64,000 nucleotides of DNA, from NCBI GenBank assembly GCA_963920575.1, contig OY986966.1, positions 13,161,297-13,225,296 of the forward strand, read 5' to 3'. Positions 20,042-30,828 of the stretch are shown in pieces. Source of the stretch: Narthecium ossifragum. Lineage: Eukaryota > Streptophyta > Magnoliopsida > Dioscoreales > Nartheciaceae. Both the position numbers and the translations under genes were made by a program. Within the stretch, counting starts at the first letter, position 1. The number at the start of each line of letters is the position of its first letter. Under the pieces are notes generated by a model. The model was not told the origin of the DNA and did not search any database. It saw only the letters and a program-made list of their open reading frames with translations.

Positions 20042-20690
20042 ACCGTAGTGATTTGATTTGATCTGATCAGATAGCTGAAGGGCTCTGGCAACTGAGAGGG
20101 GACTGAACTTGGTCGCCGGTGAGGGATGTTCATCAGGGTTTGGATCCCATGGAGAAGAGCGGATGAGAGGATGGGGGTTCGGTACCGGTGGCGGATCTGG
20201 AGGGGGTTTGGGGTCGGCCTTGGTAAGGCTACGGGAAGGGTCAGGATGGTTAGGGGACGGTCTTTGGTGGCTTGAGAAATCCTTCTGTGGGCCATGGAAG
20301 GAGGTTATGGTAGGATCAGGGACAGGTAGGTAACGATTACCTTGGGGGTTACTGCTGGAGTTGAAGGAGAGGGATTTGGGATTGGGGTAGGAGTGAGGAG
20401 GGCCTTGGTTAGTAGTGACGGGGGCTGTCGAAGAGGAATTGCTGGTGGTGGGGATGTAGGGTTTGGATGAAGGGGATAATGAAGGAGATGATGGCAGGGT
20501 ACTAACTGGGCTGAGATGTGGGGTGGGATCTGGCTGAGGTGGTGAGTAAGGTGGCAGAGGGGGGTGCTCAAGCTGAGGATCTGATAGTTGTTGCTCCTCA
20601 ACTATCTCCTTGATCTCTTCTTCCCTGATGGTTGTTGCCGCCCCACTTGGAATTGATCTCGGAATCTCATGTGGAGTCAGAGTCGGAGTC
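20042..20690 (-). pseudogene. N1 internal region, frameshifted N-terminal part
   Basis: Pro/Ser-rich minus-strand frames (20038-20295 and 20305-20601) align in pieces with the N3 ORF middle. There is no PBS before the next LTR at 20691, so about 1 kb of the 5' internal end has been lost. 20602-20690 shows no recognisable feature. Confidence 0.5.
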
Positions 20691-21539
20691 TAATACGATG
20701 CACCTTCTCAAGGGCTTTCGTACCTGGTCAGCCTGGTCTCGGATCCTCCTTAGCCAAATCTACGGCTAGGTCGAGAGATACCTTTAGGGTTTTAGGAGAA
20801 GGACCCTAGGTATTCGACGAGGAAGGCGAAGACTAGAGGAGGAGACGGATGAGAAGTGGGATACCTTGCAGCTCCTCTTGTGTTGGCTGGCTTCTCTTGG
20901 AGATCCAAGCCTTGGAGAACGTGGCGGAGGGAAGCACGGCAGCCAAGGGGACGCCGGGGACTTGGGGTTGGACGGCGGAGGTGGCTGGTAACGGCGGTGA
21001 TGAAAGTGGCCGGCTGGTGGAGAAGAATCCGGCTGTAGAGAGAGAAGAAGGTGGATGGGGGATTTGTGGAAGATTAAGTTACAGCTACTCCTAGGGTTAC
21101 AACTACTCCTAAGATTTATCTCTACTAAATAATAACTCTCATAAATTCGTCCATGCATAAAAACCCTAATACAAGCTATAGAGGTCCTTTTATAGAGGCC
21201 TCAAGAGAGTTCTACTACAACCTGAATACCTTCTTGCTTGGACAGCAAGTAAAAGACTCTTACTAATTCAACTCAAACTTGACTCAACCAAAACTAGGAC
21301 TCATAATAAGAACCTAAGCAAATCATAAACTGAACTCAACTAGCAAACTGACTCAATCAAGATAACTACTAACTAGGAAATCAACTGAGTAAGCAAACCA
21401 GCTAGGGAATTAGAATCCTTTTGGCTGGTTGGGCTTAGGACGCCCAAAGGGACCTGGTTGCAGCCAGCTCCTTGGCGTGGGCCCACCCAAGCAAGGACGT
21501 GGGTCCCTTTTTGGATTGGCTCAGTTCGTTCTCGTATCA
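20691..21539 (-). mobile_element. N2 3' LTR
   Basis: 849 bp, ending CTCGTATCA and followed by the N-type purine tract (minus strand GAAGGGAGAGGGGA, 21540-21553). Its first base pair is TA in place of TG, a decayed terminus. TATA box near 21187-21196. It aligns with 28046-28900. Confidence 0.8.
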
Positions 21540-23785
21540 TCCCCTCTCCCTTCGAAATGGGCCTTGTCCTCAAGGCCTGAATTTGCTGAGGGAAAAGGGC
21601 TCTGCTCTTCTCGGACCGGAGTGACGTGGCTAGACCGCAACAGTTGCTCTGACTTGGCGGTGAGAATCCTGGTCGCACCCATGGTGGATCAGGTGGTAAT
21701 GGGGCCACTGAATCAAGAGGCCATGCCACTGGTCTGGAAGGAGGAAACTGAAGCGCCGGTGGTATCTGGGGGTCGCTGGAACTCCAAAGAGTAAAGGACG
21801 ATTGTAGAGCGGTGGTGGTGCGTCCTTAATAGCTGGCTTCCTGGGTCGAAGACTAGGTCAACTCGAATCGAGTCTTCCCAATGTGGATGTAGACCCAATA
21901 TGGCAGCTGGATACGGTGGAGAACAGTTGAGCTTCGGGATCTCTCTGCTTTGCTCCAAAGGGATCAGCAGGGCTCTAGCTTCAACATCAGTCCTCATGGT
22001 CAGAGTCGACAAAGTCGTTCGGAAACTTCGAGTGGTTGATGGTTGCTGGCCGATGCTCATGGATCTGGTCGGCTGGAAGATGGTATCCGACTGAGGGGGG
22101 AAACTCCTTGGATAGCTCAGTTCGATCATTGTATGCTTGATCAAATGTCGAGGATGCGTAGAGATCGTCCGGAATATGGTCTGATCTTGCTGAAGGTTGG
22201 CATTTGGCCTGACCAAGTCTGATTGGCTGAGCTTGCCTGGACTTGACTTGCTAAGATCACATCTGACTAGATTGAATCTAACTGAACCCACTTGAGTCTG
22301 AGTTAGCCCGAACTGGTCTGAATCTAGGCTTGATCGGACTTGGTTGGTGTAGCCAAATCTGGTGGAGCCTAGATTGAATCTGCCCAAGTCTTGTAGGCTG
22401 GGAATGGAAAGAGATCTGGCAGCTGAAAGTGGCCGGAACTCAATCGCTTGTGAGGGAAGCTCATCGGACTTCAAATCCCAAGGAGAAGAGGTAATGAGAG
22501 GATGGGGATTCGATCCAACTGAGTGAATCTGGCCAGGGGTCAGTTCAGGTGGCGGATAGGGAGGGGGGGGGTCGGTGCCGGTCAGGAGTGAGGAGGTGGG
22601 GCTGATGGCGATATGGTAGTCGGGAATTGGAGCCGGGCTTGGTAATGTCAGGGAAGGGGTCAGGAGGTTTAGAGGATGGCCTTTGATGCCTCTGGAGATT
22701 CTTCGGTTGGCTATGAGAGGAGGTTATAGTAGTATTGGGCAGAGGTAGGTTGTGACTCCTTTGATGTTTGCTGCCGTAGTCGGGGAAGACGGAGTTGGGA
22801 GCCAGCGGGGATGTACATGGAACGGCTATGGAAGGAGAGGTTGGGTGGCTGTGAGGAGTTTCAAGAACGCCGATGGGTTTTGAGCTTCCGCCGGGATCAA
22901 TGATGAAGAAGGCATGGCGGGGGACGGTTGTGATGGGATTGGGGCAAGAGTGAGGAGGACCTTGGGGAAGGTTACATGGTGTGGGGAGGGCTTTAACTAA
23001 GGTGTGGTTGGTTGCTATTGAGGATTTGCTGGTGGTGGGAAGGTAGGGTTTGGATGAAGGGAATAATGAAGGAGATGATGGCAGGATGTTGACTGGGCTG
23101 GGATGTGGGGTGGTTGGGTAAGGGGGCAGCGGGTTTTGTTCATGGTTTGGGTCATGGGGAAGCTCGTGGGTAGGTGGAGTATGAGGAGTCCTAATCCAGG
23201 TAGAGCTAGGTTTAGGTTCTGCAATCCAAGTTGTAGCTAGAATGGGATTTTGGCTGGAAATCTGAACTTCAATAGGGCTTGACTGATTTGTAGGAGAATA
23301 TCGTTGGATCATTGATTCCCACTGTTCTTCTGAAGGGTAAGGTAGAGGGATCCAACATTGGACAGCTTCCTTCCATTGTTCAGCTGTAGGGTAAGCCGTA
23401 CTCCGAGTTTGACTAGGATTCCTAGTTGGAGTAGAATTTGTAATCCTAGTCCAAGTAGGATTTTGAGCCCAAGTCATACTCTGTGTTTGACTCGGATTCC
23501 TAGTTGGAGTAGGACTTGTAATCCTAGTTCCATTAGGATTTGGAGTCCAAGTGGTACTCAAATGCCCATTGGTAGTTGCAGGTTTGGGTTGGTTGTAGGG
23601 TGGAGGTAATGGCTGATACGGTGGTGATGGATTGTAGGGAAGACTAGGGTTGTACGGTACGTAGGGAAGTGGCATAGGCTGCTGGGCATGGGCCGGGTAT
23701 AGGGGCTGGTATGGTGGTGGAGGAACTCGGCCAGGTATTGTAGGGTTAGGGTTAGGGAACGGATGGCCAAGGGAAAGAGGATGAG
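21540..23785 (-). pseudogene. N2 internal ORF, frameshifted, interrupted by N3
   Basis: Two long minus-strand frames cover it: 22545-23798 (417 codons, Pro/Thr-rich leader) and 21713-22474 (253 codons). The central block differs from N1 and N3: it has RSFRTTLSTLTMRTDVEA in the place of the WRSDPI block, as does N4. It shares the downstream LVFDPG ... LYSLEFQRPPD block. The leader has the 78-bp repeat (23400-23550) and a coding TTAGGG-like run (23739-23757). N3 is inserted at 23785, and the N2 leader continues at 27853. Confidence 0.65.
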
Positions 23786-24609
23786 TGATACGATGCACCT
23801 TCTCAAGGGCTTTCGTACCGGGTCTCTTGCCTTATCTCAGATCCTCATTAGCCAAATCTATGGCTAGGTCGAGAGATACCTTTAGGGTTTTAGGAGAAGG
23901 ACCCTAGGTATTCGACGAGGAAGACGAAGACTAGAGGAGGAGATGGATGAGAAGAGGGATACCTTGCAGCTCCTCTAGGGTTGGCTGGCTTCTCTTGGAG
24001 ATCCAAGCCTTGGAGAACGTGGGTGATGGCTGGTAGTGGTGATGATGGTGGCGAAGGAGTGGATGGCAGCGGAGAAGGAGACCGGTGATGGAGAAAGACC
24101 GGCTGTAGAGAGAGATGAAGGTGGCTGGTGGATTATGAGGAAACTAGGTTACAGCTACTCCTATATTACTTCTACTCCTAGGATTTATCTCTACTAAATA
24201 ATAACTCTCATAAATTCGTCCATGACTTAATACAAGCTATGGAAGTCCTTTTATAGAGGCCTCAAGAGAGTTCTACTACAACTTGAATACTACCTTGCTT
24301 TAATCAGCAAGTAACCAGACTTTTCTAATAAGACTCAATCTTATCTCAACTTCCTAATAACAAGGACTCATAATAGGAACTGATTTAAGCAAATCATAAA
24401 CTGAACTCAATCTAGAAAACTGACTCAATCAAGATAACTACTAACTAGGAAATCATCTAAGTAAGCAAACCAGCTAGGAATAGGATTCCTTTGGCCGGCT
24501 GAGCTTAGAACGCCCAAAGGGAGTTGGGTGCAGCCAACTCCTTGGCGTGGGCCCATCCAAGCAAGGACGTGGGTCCCTTCTTGGAATGGCTCGGTTCGAC
24601 CTCGTATCA
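23786..24609 (-). mobile_element. N3 3' LTR
   Basis: TGATACGATGCACC to CTCGTATCA; followed by the minus-strand purine tract GAAGGGAGGAGGGA (24610-24623). TATA box near 24247-24257. Confidence 0.9.
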
Positions 24610-26963
24610 TCCCTCCTCCCTTCGAAATTGGCCTTGTCCTCAAGGCCTGAATGTGATGAGGAAAGAGGGCTCTTCTCTTCTCGAACCGGAGTGATGTGGC
24701 TGGATCGCAACTGTTGCTCTGTACTCGGCGGTGAGAATCCCGGTCTGGCCCATGGTGGATCTAATGGTAACTGGGCCATTGAATCAGGGGGCCATGCAGC
24801 TGGTGAGAACCCTGGTCGCACCCATGGTGGATCAGGTGGTAACCGGATCGGTGAATCAAAGAGCCATGCTGCCGGTCTAGAAGGAGGAGGCTGAAACTTA
24901 GGTGGATCTGGCGGCCTCTGGAACTCCAAGAAGTAGAGGGCGGCTGTAGATCGACGATGGGGCCACCTCATGTGCTGGTGTCCTAGGTCAAAGACTCGGT
25001 CGACCTGAATCAAATCCTTCCAAGATGGAAGTAGACCCAAGACAGTGGCTGGATACAGTCGTGCCGAGGACGAAGCATCCGGGGGACGATCTGATGGTTC
25101 AGGTGGCTCCAAGCATGGGATCTTCAATGGTTCTCCTGGATCATCCTCGTCACGTCCCATGAGTAGTGTCACCCATGACCATAGGATGGGATCTGATCTC
25201 CATGGCCTGGTCGGATGTGCAGGATCTTGGCTTGATGCTGAGTCAAGCTCGCTTTGGCCCAGTCTGAAGTGAAGTCGGCTGGGCCACGCTTCTGCTGCAC
25301 TATTTGGATCTTGATCAGGTTCAGTTTGACTGAGCTTGATGGAGCTTGGCTGGCTGCAATCAGATCTAGTCGGATTGATTCTGGCTGGATCCAATTGAGT
25401 CTGACTTAGCCTGGTCTGATCTGAGCTTGGTCGGATCTGGTTGGTGTAACCAAACCTGGTTGTGCTTGGATGGAATCTGACCAAGTCTTGTAAGCTGCAA
25501 TCTGACTCGACCAATTGTAGGTGATGGAGTCGGAGTTTGATCAGGTTCAAACCGTAGTGATTTGATTTGATCTGATCAGATAGCTGAGTGGGTCTGGCAA
25601 CTGAGAGGGAACTGAACTTGGTCGCCGGTGAGGGATGTTCATCAGGGTTTGGATCCCATGGAGAAGGGGGGATGAGAGGATGGGGGTTCGACCCAATGGG
25701 GTGAATCTGGATGGGTGTCGGTTCTGGTGGTTGGGGTTTGGAGCCGGGCTTGGTAATGTCGAGGAAGGTGTCAGGAGGTTTAGGGGACGGCCTTTGTTGG
25801 CTTGAGAGATCTTTCAGTGGGCCATGGAAGGAGGTTATGGTAGGATCAGGGGCAGGTAGGCCGTGACTTCCTTGAGGTTTGTCGCCGGAGTGGGGAAAGA
25901 TGGAGTTGGGAGCCAGCAGGTTGGTACATGGAATGGCTATGGGTGGAGAGGTTGGGTGGCTTTGAGGGGGACCTTGGTGGAGGTTACATGGTGTGGGGAG
26001 TTCTTCAACAAAGGTGAGGTCGGTGGCTGCATTTGAGGAATTGCTGGTGGTGGGAAGGTAGGGTTTGGATGAAAGGAAAGAAGAAGAAGATGATGATAGG
26101 GTGCTGACTGGGCTGAGATGTGGGGCGGGATATGGCTGAGGTGGTGAAGCGGGGTAAGGGGGCAGCGGGTGTTGTTCATGGTTTGGGTCATGGGACAGCT
26201 CGTGGGTAGGGGAAGTATGAGGAGTCCTAATCCCGGTAGAGCTGGGTTTATGTTTTGCAATCCAAGTTGCAGCTAGAATGGGATTTTCTTTGGAAATCTG
26301 AACTCTGGTAGGGCTTGACAGATTCGTAGGAGAATATCGTTTAATCATTGCTTCCCACTGTTCTACAGAAGGGTAAGGTAGAGGGCTCCAACTATGTACA
26401 GCTTCCTTCCATTGTTCAACGGTAGGGTAAGCAGTACTCCAAGTTTGACTAGGATTCCTAGTTGGAGTAGGATTTGTAATCCTAGTTCCAGTAGGATTTT
26501 GAGTCCAAGTCGTACTCTGAGTTTGACTCGAATTCCTAGTTGGAGTAGGATTTGTAATCCTAGTTCCAGTAGGATTTGGAGTCCAAGTTGTACTCAAGTA
26601 GCCATTGGTGTTTGTAGGTTTGGGTTGGTTGTAAGGAGTAGGTAATGGCTGATACGGTGGTGATGGATTGTAGGGAGGAATAGGGTTGTACGGTGCGTAG
26701 GGAGGTGGCATAGGCTGCTGGTATGGTGGCTGGGCATGGGCGGGGTATATGGGCTGATATGGTGGTGGAGGGACTCGGCCAGGTACAGTAGGGTTAGGGT
26801 TAGGGAATGGATGGCCAAGGGAAAGAGGATGAGTGGCTTGAACCGGTTGGGTAGTAGGCTGGTTAGGAGGAATTGGATTGTAGGCTGCATAGGGTGGAGG
26901 TAGATGATGATATGGTAGGGGTATCATAGATGGCGGTATAGGATAGGCTGGTACTCCTGCCAT
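24474..26963 (-). CDS. N3 long proline-rich ORF of unknown function
   Basis: About 829 codons from ATG 26963 (same position relative to the PBS as the C gag start; the frame is open further up to 27038). Order: a leader related to C Gag, Pro/Tyr-rich (about 1-130, with PPYQQPMPPPYAPYNP); a 26-residue repeat pair (about 140-190); Ser/Pro-rich disordered sequence (about 200-470); then Gln/Ser-rich sequence and the block RPWRSDPILWSWVTLLMG with DEDDPGEPLK (about 600-650); a second block ending YFLEFQRPPDPP; and a chromovirus pol tail SGLEDKANFEG. The last 45 codons lie in the 3' LTR and end KESYS, as in C. No capsid core, zinc knuckle or enzyme is seen. It has no stop over 2.5 kb, which suggests recent coding constraint or recent birth. 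Product role unknown. Confidence 0.7.
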   Translation of the reverse strand: MAGVPAYPIPPSMIPLPYHHLPPPYAAYNPIPPNQPTTQPVQATHPLSLGHPFPNPNPTVPGRVPPPPYQPIYPAHAQPPYQQPMPPPYAPYNPIPPYNPSPPYQPLPTPYNQPKPTNTNGYLSTTWTPNPTGTRITNPTPTRNSSQTQSTTWTQNPTGTRITNPTPTRNPSQTWSTAYPTVEQWKEAVHSWSPLPYPSVEQWEAMIKRYSPTNLSSPTRVQISKENPILAATWIAKHKPSSTGIRTPHTSPTHELSHDPNHEQHPLPPYPASPPQPYPAPHLSPVSTLSSSSSSFLSSKPYLPTTSNSSNAATDLTFVEELPTPCNLHQGPPQSHPTSPPIAIPCTNLLAPNSIFPHSGDKPQGSHGLPAPDPTITSFHGPLKDLSSQQRPSPKPPDTFLDITKPGSKPQPPEPTPIQIHPIGSNPHPLIPPSPWDPNPDEHPSPATKFSSLSVARPTQLSDQIKSNHYGLNLIKLRLHHLQLVESDCSLQDLVRFHPSTTRFGYTNQIRPSSDQTRLSQTQLDPARINPTRSDCSQPSSIKLSQTEPDQDPNSAAEAWPSRLHFRLGQSELDSASSQDPAHPTRPWRSDPILWSWVTLLMGRDEDDPGEPLKIPCLEPPEPSDRPPDASSSARLYPATVLGLLPSWKDLIQVDRVFDLGHQHMRWPHRRSTAALYFLEFQRPPDPPKFQPPPSRPAAWLFDSPIRLPPDPPWVRPGFSPAAWPPDSMAQLPLDPPWARPGFSPPSTEQQLRSSHITPVREEKSPLSSSHSGLEDKANFEGRRDDTRSNRAIPRRDPRPCLDGPTPRSWLHPTPFGRSKLSRPKESYS
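26443..26598. repeat. 78-bp tandem repeat in the N3 ORF
   Basis: Two 78-bp copies (GTTGGAGTAGGATTTG at 26461 and 26539) encode a 26-residue repeat containing NPTGTRITNPTPTRN. Equivalent pairs are in N2 (23400-23550) and N4 (45580-45735). Confidence 0.85.
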
Positions 26964-27010
26964 CAGAGTAGCTTCCAGAAGGCTTTGGGCGGCAAAGTCC
27001 GCGGAACGGA

Positions 27011-27022
27011 GCTCTGATACCA
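27011..27022 (-). promoter_or_regulatory. N3 PBS (initiator-Met tRNA)
   Basis: Minus strand TGGTATCAGAGC, three bases after the 5' LTR end. Confidence 0.9.
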
Positions 27023-27025
27023 AGT

Positions 27026-27847
27026 TGATACGATGCACCTTCTCAAGGGCTTTCGTACCGGGTCTCTTGCCTTATCTCAGATCCTCATTAGCCAAATCTA
27101 TGGCTAGGTCGAGAGATACCTTTAGGGTTTTCGGAGAAGGACCCTAGGTATTCGACGAGGAAGACGAAGACTGGAGGAGATGGATGAGAAGAGGGATACC
27201 TTGCAGCTCCTCTAGGGTTGGCTGGCTTCTCTTGGAGATCCAAGCCTTGGAGAACGTGGGTGATGGCTGGTAGTGGTGATGATGGTGGCGAAGGAGTGGA
27301 TGGCAGCGGAGAAGGAGACCGGTGATGGAGAAAGACCGGCTGTAGAGAGAGATGAAGGTGGCTGGTGGATTATGAGGAAACTAGGTTACAGCTACTCCTA
27401 TATTACTTCTACTCCTAGGATTTATCTCTACTAAATAATAACTCTCATAAATTCGTCCATGACTTAATACAAGCTATGGAAGTCCTTTTATAGAGGCCTC
27501 AAGAGAGTTCTACTACAACTTGAATACTACCTTGCTTTAATCAGCAAGTAACCAGACTTTTCTAATAAGACTCAATCTTATCTCAACTTCCTAATAACAA
27601 GGACTCATAATAGGAACTGATTTAAGCAAATCATAAACTGAACTCAATCTAGGAAACTGACTCAATCAAGATAACTACTAATTAGGAAATCATCTAAGTA
27701 AGCAAACCAGCTAGGAATAGGATTCCTTTGGCCGGCTGAGCTTAGAACGCCCAAAGGGAGTTGGGTGCAGCCAACTCCTTGGCGTGGGCCCATCCAAGCA
27801 AGGACGTGGGTCCCTTCTTGGAATGGCTCGGTTTCGACCTCGTATCA
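27026..27847 (-). mobile_element. N3 5' LTR
   Basis: TGATACGATGCACC to CTCGTATCA on the plus strand, 822 bp, adjacent to the PBS. TATA box near 27484-27494 on the minus strand. Confidence 0.9.
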
Positions 27848-27852
27848 ATGAG

Positions 27853-28045
27853 TGGGTTCAACCGGTTGGGTAGTAGGCTGGTTAGTAGGAATTGGATTGT
27901 AGGCTGCATAGGGTGGAGGTAAGATGATGATATGGTAGGGGTATCATAGATGGCGGTATAGGATAGGCTGGTACACCTGCCATCACAGTAGCTTCTAGAA
28001 GGCTTTGGGCGGCACAGTCCGCGGAACGGAGCTCTGATACCAAGT
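27853..28045 (-). pseudogene. N2 leader, PBS and ORF start
   Basis: Continuation of N2 after the N3 insertion. It begins TGGGTTCAACCGG, matching N3 26831-26850. The ORF start MAGVPAYPIPPS is at about 27984, and the PBS TGGTATCAGAGC is at 28031-28042 (minus). Confidence 0.8.
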
Positions 28046-28900
28046 TGATACGATGCACCTTCTCAAGGGCTTTCGTACCTGGTCTCTTGCCTGGTGTCGG
28101 ATCCTCCTTAGCCAAATCTATGGCTAGGTCGAGAGATACCTTTAGGGTTTTAGGAGAAGGATCCTAGGTATTTGACGAGGAAGGCGAAGACTAGAGGAGG
28201 AGACGGATGAGAAGAGGGATACCTTGCAGCTCCTCTTGGGTTGGTTGGCTTCTCTTGGAGATCCAAGCCTTGTAGAACGTGGTGGAGGGAAGCACGGCAG
28301 CCAAGGGGACGCGGGGGACTTGGGGTTGGACGGCGGAGGTGGCTGGTAACGGCGGTGATGATAGTGGCCGGCTGGTGGAGAAGAATCCGGTTGTAGAGAG
28401 AGAAGAAGGTGGCTGGGGGATTTGTGGAAGATTATGTTACAGCTACTCCTAGGGTTACAACTACTCCTAAGATTTATCTCTACTAAATAATAACTCTCAT
28501 AAATTCGTCCATGCATAAAAACCCTAATACAAGCTATAGAGGTCATTTTATAGAGGCCTCAAGAGAGTTCTACTACAACCTGAATACCTTCTTACTTGGA
28601 CAGCAAGTAAAAGACTCTTACTAATTCAACTCAAACTTGACTCAACCAAAACTAGGACTCATAATAAGAACTAGCTAAGCAAATCATAAACTGAACTCAA
28701 CTAGCAAACTGACTCAATCAAGATAACTACTACCTAGGAAATCAACTGAGTAAGCAAACCAGCTAGGGAATTAGAATCCTTTTGGCTGATTGGGCTTAGG
28801 ACGCCCAAAGGGACCTGGTTGCAGCCAGCTCCCTGGCATGGGCCCACCCAAGCAAGGACGTGGGTCCCTTCTTGGATTGGCTCAGTTCGTCCTCGTATCA
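28046..28900 (-). mobile_element. N LTR shared by N2 (5') and N4 (3')
   Basis: 855 bp. On its left is the N2 PBS, so it is N2's 5' LTR. On its right is an N-type polypurine tract and pol-tail region (28901 on), so it is also a 3' LTR. One LTR doing both jobs is the mark of a tandem array made by unequal recombination. Confidence 0.8.
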
Positions 28901-29169
28901 TCCCCTCTCCCTTCGAAATGGGCCTTGTCCTCAAGGCCTGAATTTGCTGAGGGAAAAGGGCTCTGCGCTTGTTGGACCGAAGTGACCTGGCTGGACCGCA
29001 ACTGTTGATCTAAAGTCGGCGGTGAGAATCCTGGTCGCACCCATGGTGGATCTAATGGTATCCGAAGCGGCGAGTCAGAGGGCCATGCTGCCGGTCTAGA
29101 AGAAGGGAACTGAAGCGCCGGTGGATCGTGGATCTGGGAGTCGCTGGAAATCCAAGAAGTGAATGGCAG
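28901..29169 (-). pseudogene. N4 internal ORF, C-terminal fragment
   Basis: Polypurine tract and pol-tail-like sequence (frame-disturbed), then sequence matching the N2 block around 21650-21790. It is cut at 29169 by element F; the rest resumes at 44054. Confidence 0.65.
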
Positions 29170-30475
29170 TGTTAGAGAGAAAATCTAACCGTTGACCGGT
29201 CAAATAGTCAAAGTCAAAATCCTATTCCACACTTAAAATATCAGATGATTGTAGTTGAGTTCTGCTCTTTCGAATTAACGAACCAGAGATGTCAAGTAAT
29301 ATGGAAATCTAGATTAGACTTAATTAAATATTCTAATTATCAAGATTAACTTAAATTAACCTAAGAAAAGCCTTAAATTGTCTAAGATTACTGAATTAAA
29401 TAAAGCATAAAGATCAACCTAAATTACTGAATCCAGAAAATGCATTTAAATCTATCGATTAACTTAATCTAAGAAAACAGTAACTTATTCTAATTGAAAA
29501 AACAGTAAAGAAAGTTTAAAGAACAGAAAGTGTAAAAGAAAACTGATAAAACCTAAATTAAACTTAACATACTCCTATGATCATGAAGAAAAGAAACAGT
29601 AAACAATAAACTAGATTGAATTAATTAAACTATGAAACAGAAACGGACAGAAAGCGGAAACGGAAAGAAATCCATTAATCTAGAACTTATAAAACAGAAA
29701 TAAAAGAGAGAAGAAGATTAAAGCGACTACATTATCTAGATTATGCTAAGAAAGCAGTAAAAGACGCCATTAAACAAACTGAAAGCTTTATTAATAACTT
29801 ACAGGTACATAAGAAACGAAAGCCATGCTTAAGAGCAGGTTACAAGTTGTCGGGGGGGGTTACAGTGGAGAAGAGAGGCTATTTATCTTAAGAACTAAAT
29901 AACTGCTCCCGCCGTGAGCGTTGATGGCGTAAAAGGAGGAGATCGTGTGCGAACTGCTCCATAACAGCTTCTCCCACGTTCGTGTCTGGTTTGGAGAGTA
30001 CACGTGGTCGATGCTCGTTCGTTGCATACGTCACGATTACGCCGGCTTACTTATCGTTTCTTGTCCACGTCATACCTGCATGTGTTTTTTAACCATATTT
30101 GGCACACGTGTTAATTGTTTTTGGACGATAATATTGGGTAACATGTCCAATTGTGACTTTTGGCCGATTATCGTCCTTAGTCCTTAAATGATGGTGCCAT
30201 ATGGATGATATCGTCCATTTGGTCAAAATTCTATCGTCCATTTGGTCGATAGATTCCATCGTTCGTTTGGTCGATGTTTTATCGTCCATTTGGTCGATAG
30301 ATTCCATCGTTCAATTGGTCGATAGTTTATCGTCCATTTGGTCGATAGATTCAATCGTTCATTTGGTCGATAGGCATCATCTGGTGGATAAGATTATATA
30401 GTTATCGTCCATTTAATCATTACTTTTTTGCCTACGTGTCCGTCATTAACGATTTAGCCATTATTTTGGCTAACA
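29170..30475 (-). mobile_element. F 3' LTR
   Basis: TGTTAGAGAGAAAATC to GGCTAACA on the plus strand. It is AT-rich on the left and has a run of G at 29857-29864. Tandem repeats lie at 30210-30378. On the minus strand it is preceded by the purine tract GCATGGGGGGCAAAA (30476-30490). It is also the upstream region of the plus-strand PMD gene and may supply its promoter. Confidence 0.9.
30210..30378 (+). repeat. 23/25-bp alternating tandem repeat in the F LTR
   Basis: Seven units begin ATCG(T/C)(C/T)C and contain TTTGGTCGAT. They start at 30210, 30233, 30258, 30281, 30306, 30329 and 30354, giving strictly alternating spacings of 23 and 25 (a 48-bp dimer). The partner LTR has six units starting at 43806, 43829, 43854, 43879, 43902 and 43927. 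Confidence 0.9.
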
Positions 30476-30828
30476 TTTTGCCCCCCATGCGGTAATCGAG
30501 GAGACACTTTAATGACGAGGTGACCGCATCATACGGGATTTGACCATTTTGCCTAAATTTTCAAATTCAATCATAGCGGATGTTTAGGAAAATGAACCGC
30601 TGCGCCGTTTCTTTTCTCTATCCAAATCTTTTGGGATCCGGCATTTAAACCTTTTGGCAAGTAACGACAAAAAACCCTTTATTTAAATCCCTTCCTTTAG
30701 CCAGTAAAGAACTTTCTTCGCTTGTCTTCTTCTTCAAGTCTCCTAGGGTTTTACTGCTCTTTAGCTACCTCCGCGGCGGTTCTTTGTTCTTTTCCTCTTA
30801 ACTCCGGCGTCTACACCCTTTCGTCATC

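Larger units (their letters stand above)
23786..27847 (-). mobile_element. N3: complete non-autonomous LTR retrotransposon, 4.06 kb
   Basis: LTRs at 23786-24609 (824 bp) and 27026-27847 (822 bp), PBS, polypurine tract, and perfect target duplication ATGAG at 23781-23785 and 27848-27852. By eye the LTRs differ by only a handful of substitutions and small indels, so the insertion is recent compared with its neighbours. The internal region is 2.4 kb and holds one long ORF but no zinc knuckle, protease, RT, RNase H or integrase. It must have used enzymes in trans, plausibly those of a chromovirus C relative, whose LTR ends, PBS, leader and pol tail it shares. Confidence 0.93.

Noticed and set aside
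29945..30187. 80-codon ORF in the F LTR (also 43541-43783)
   Set aside because: Present in both LTRs simply because they are copies; no domain, and its end runs into AT-rich LTR sequence.
30210..30378. Regular repeats resembling a CRISPR array
   Set aside because: Units are contiguous with no unique spacers, inside a plant LTR.
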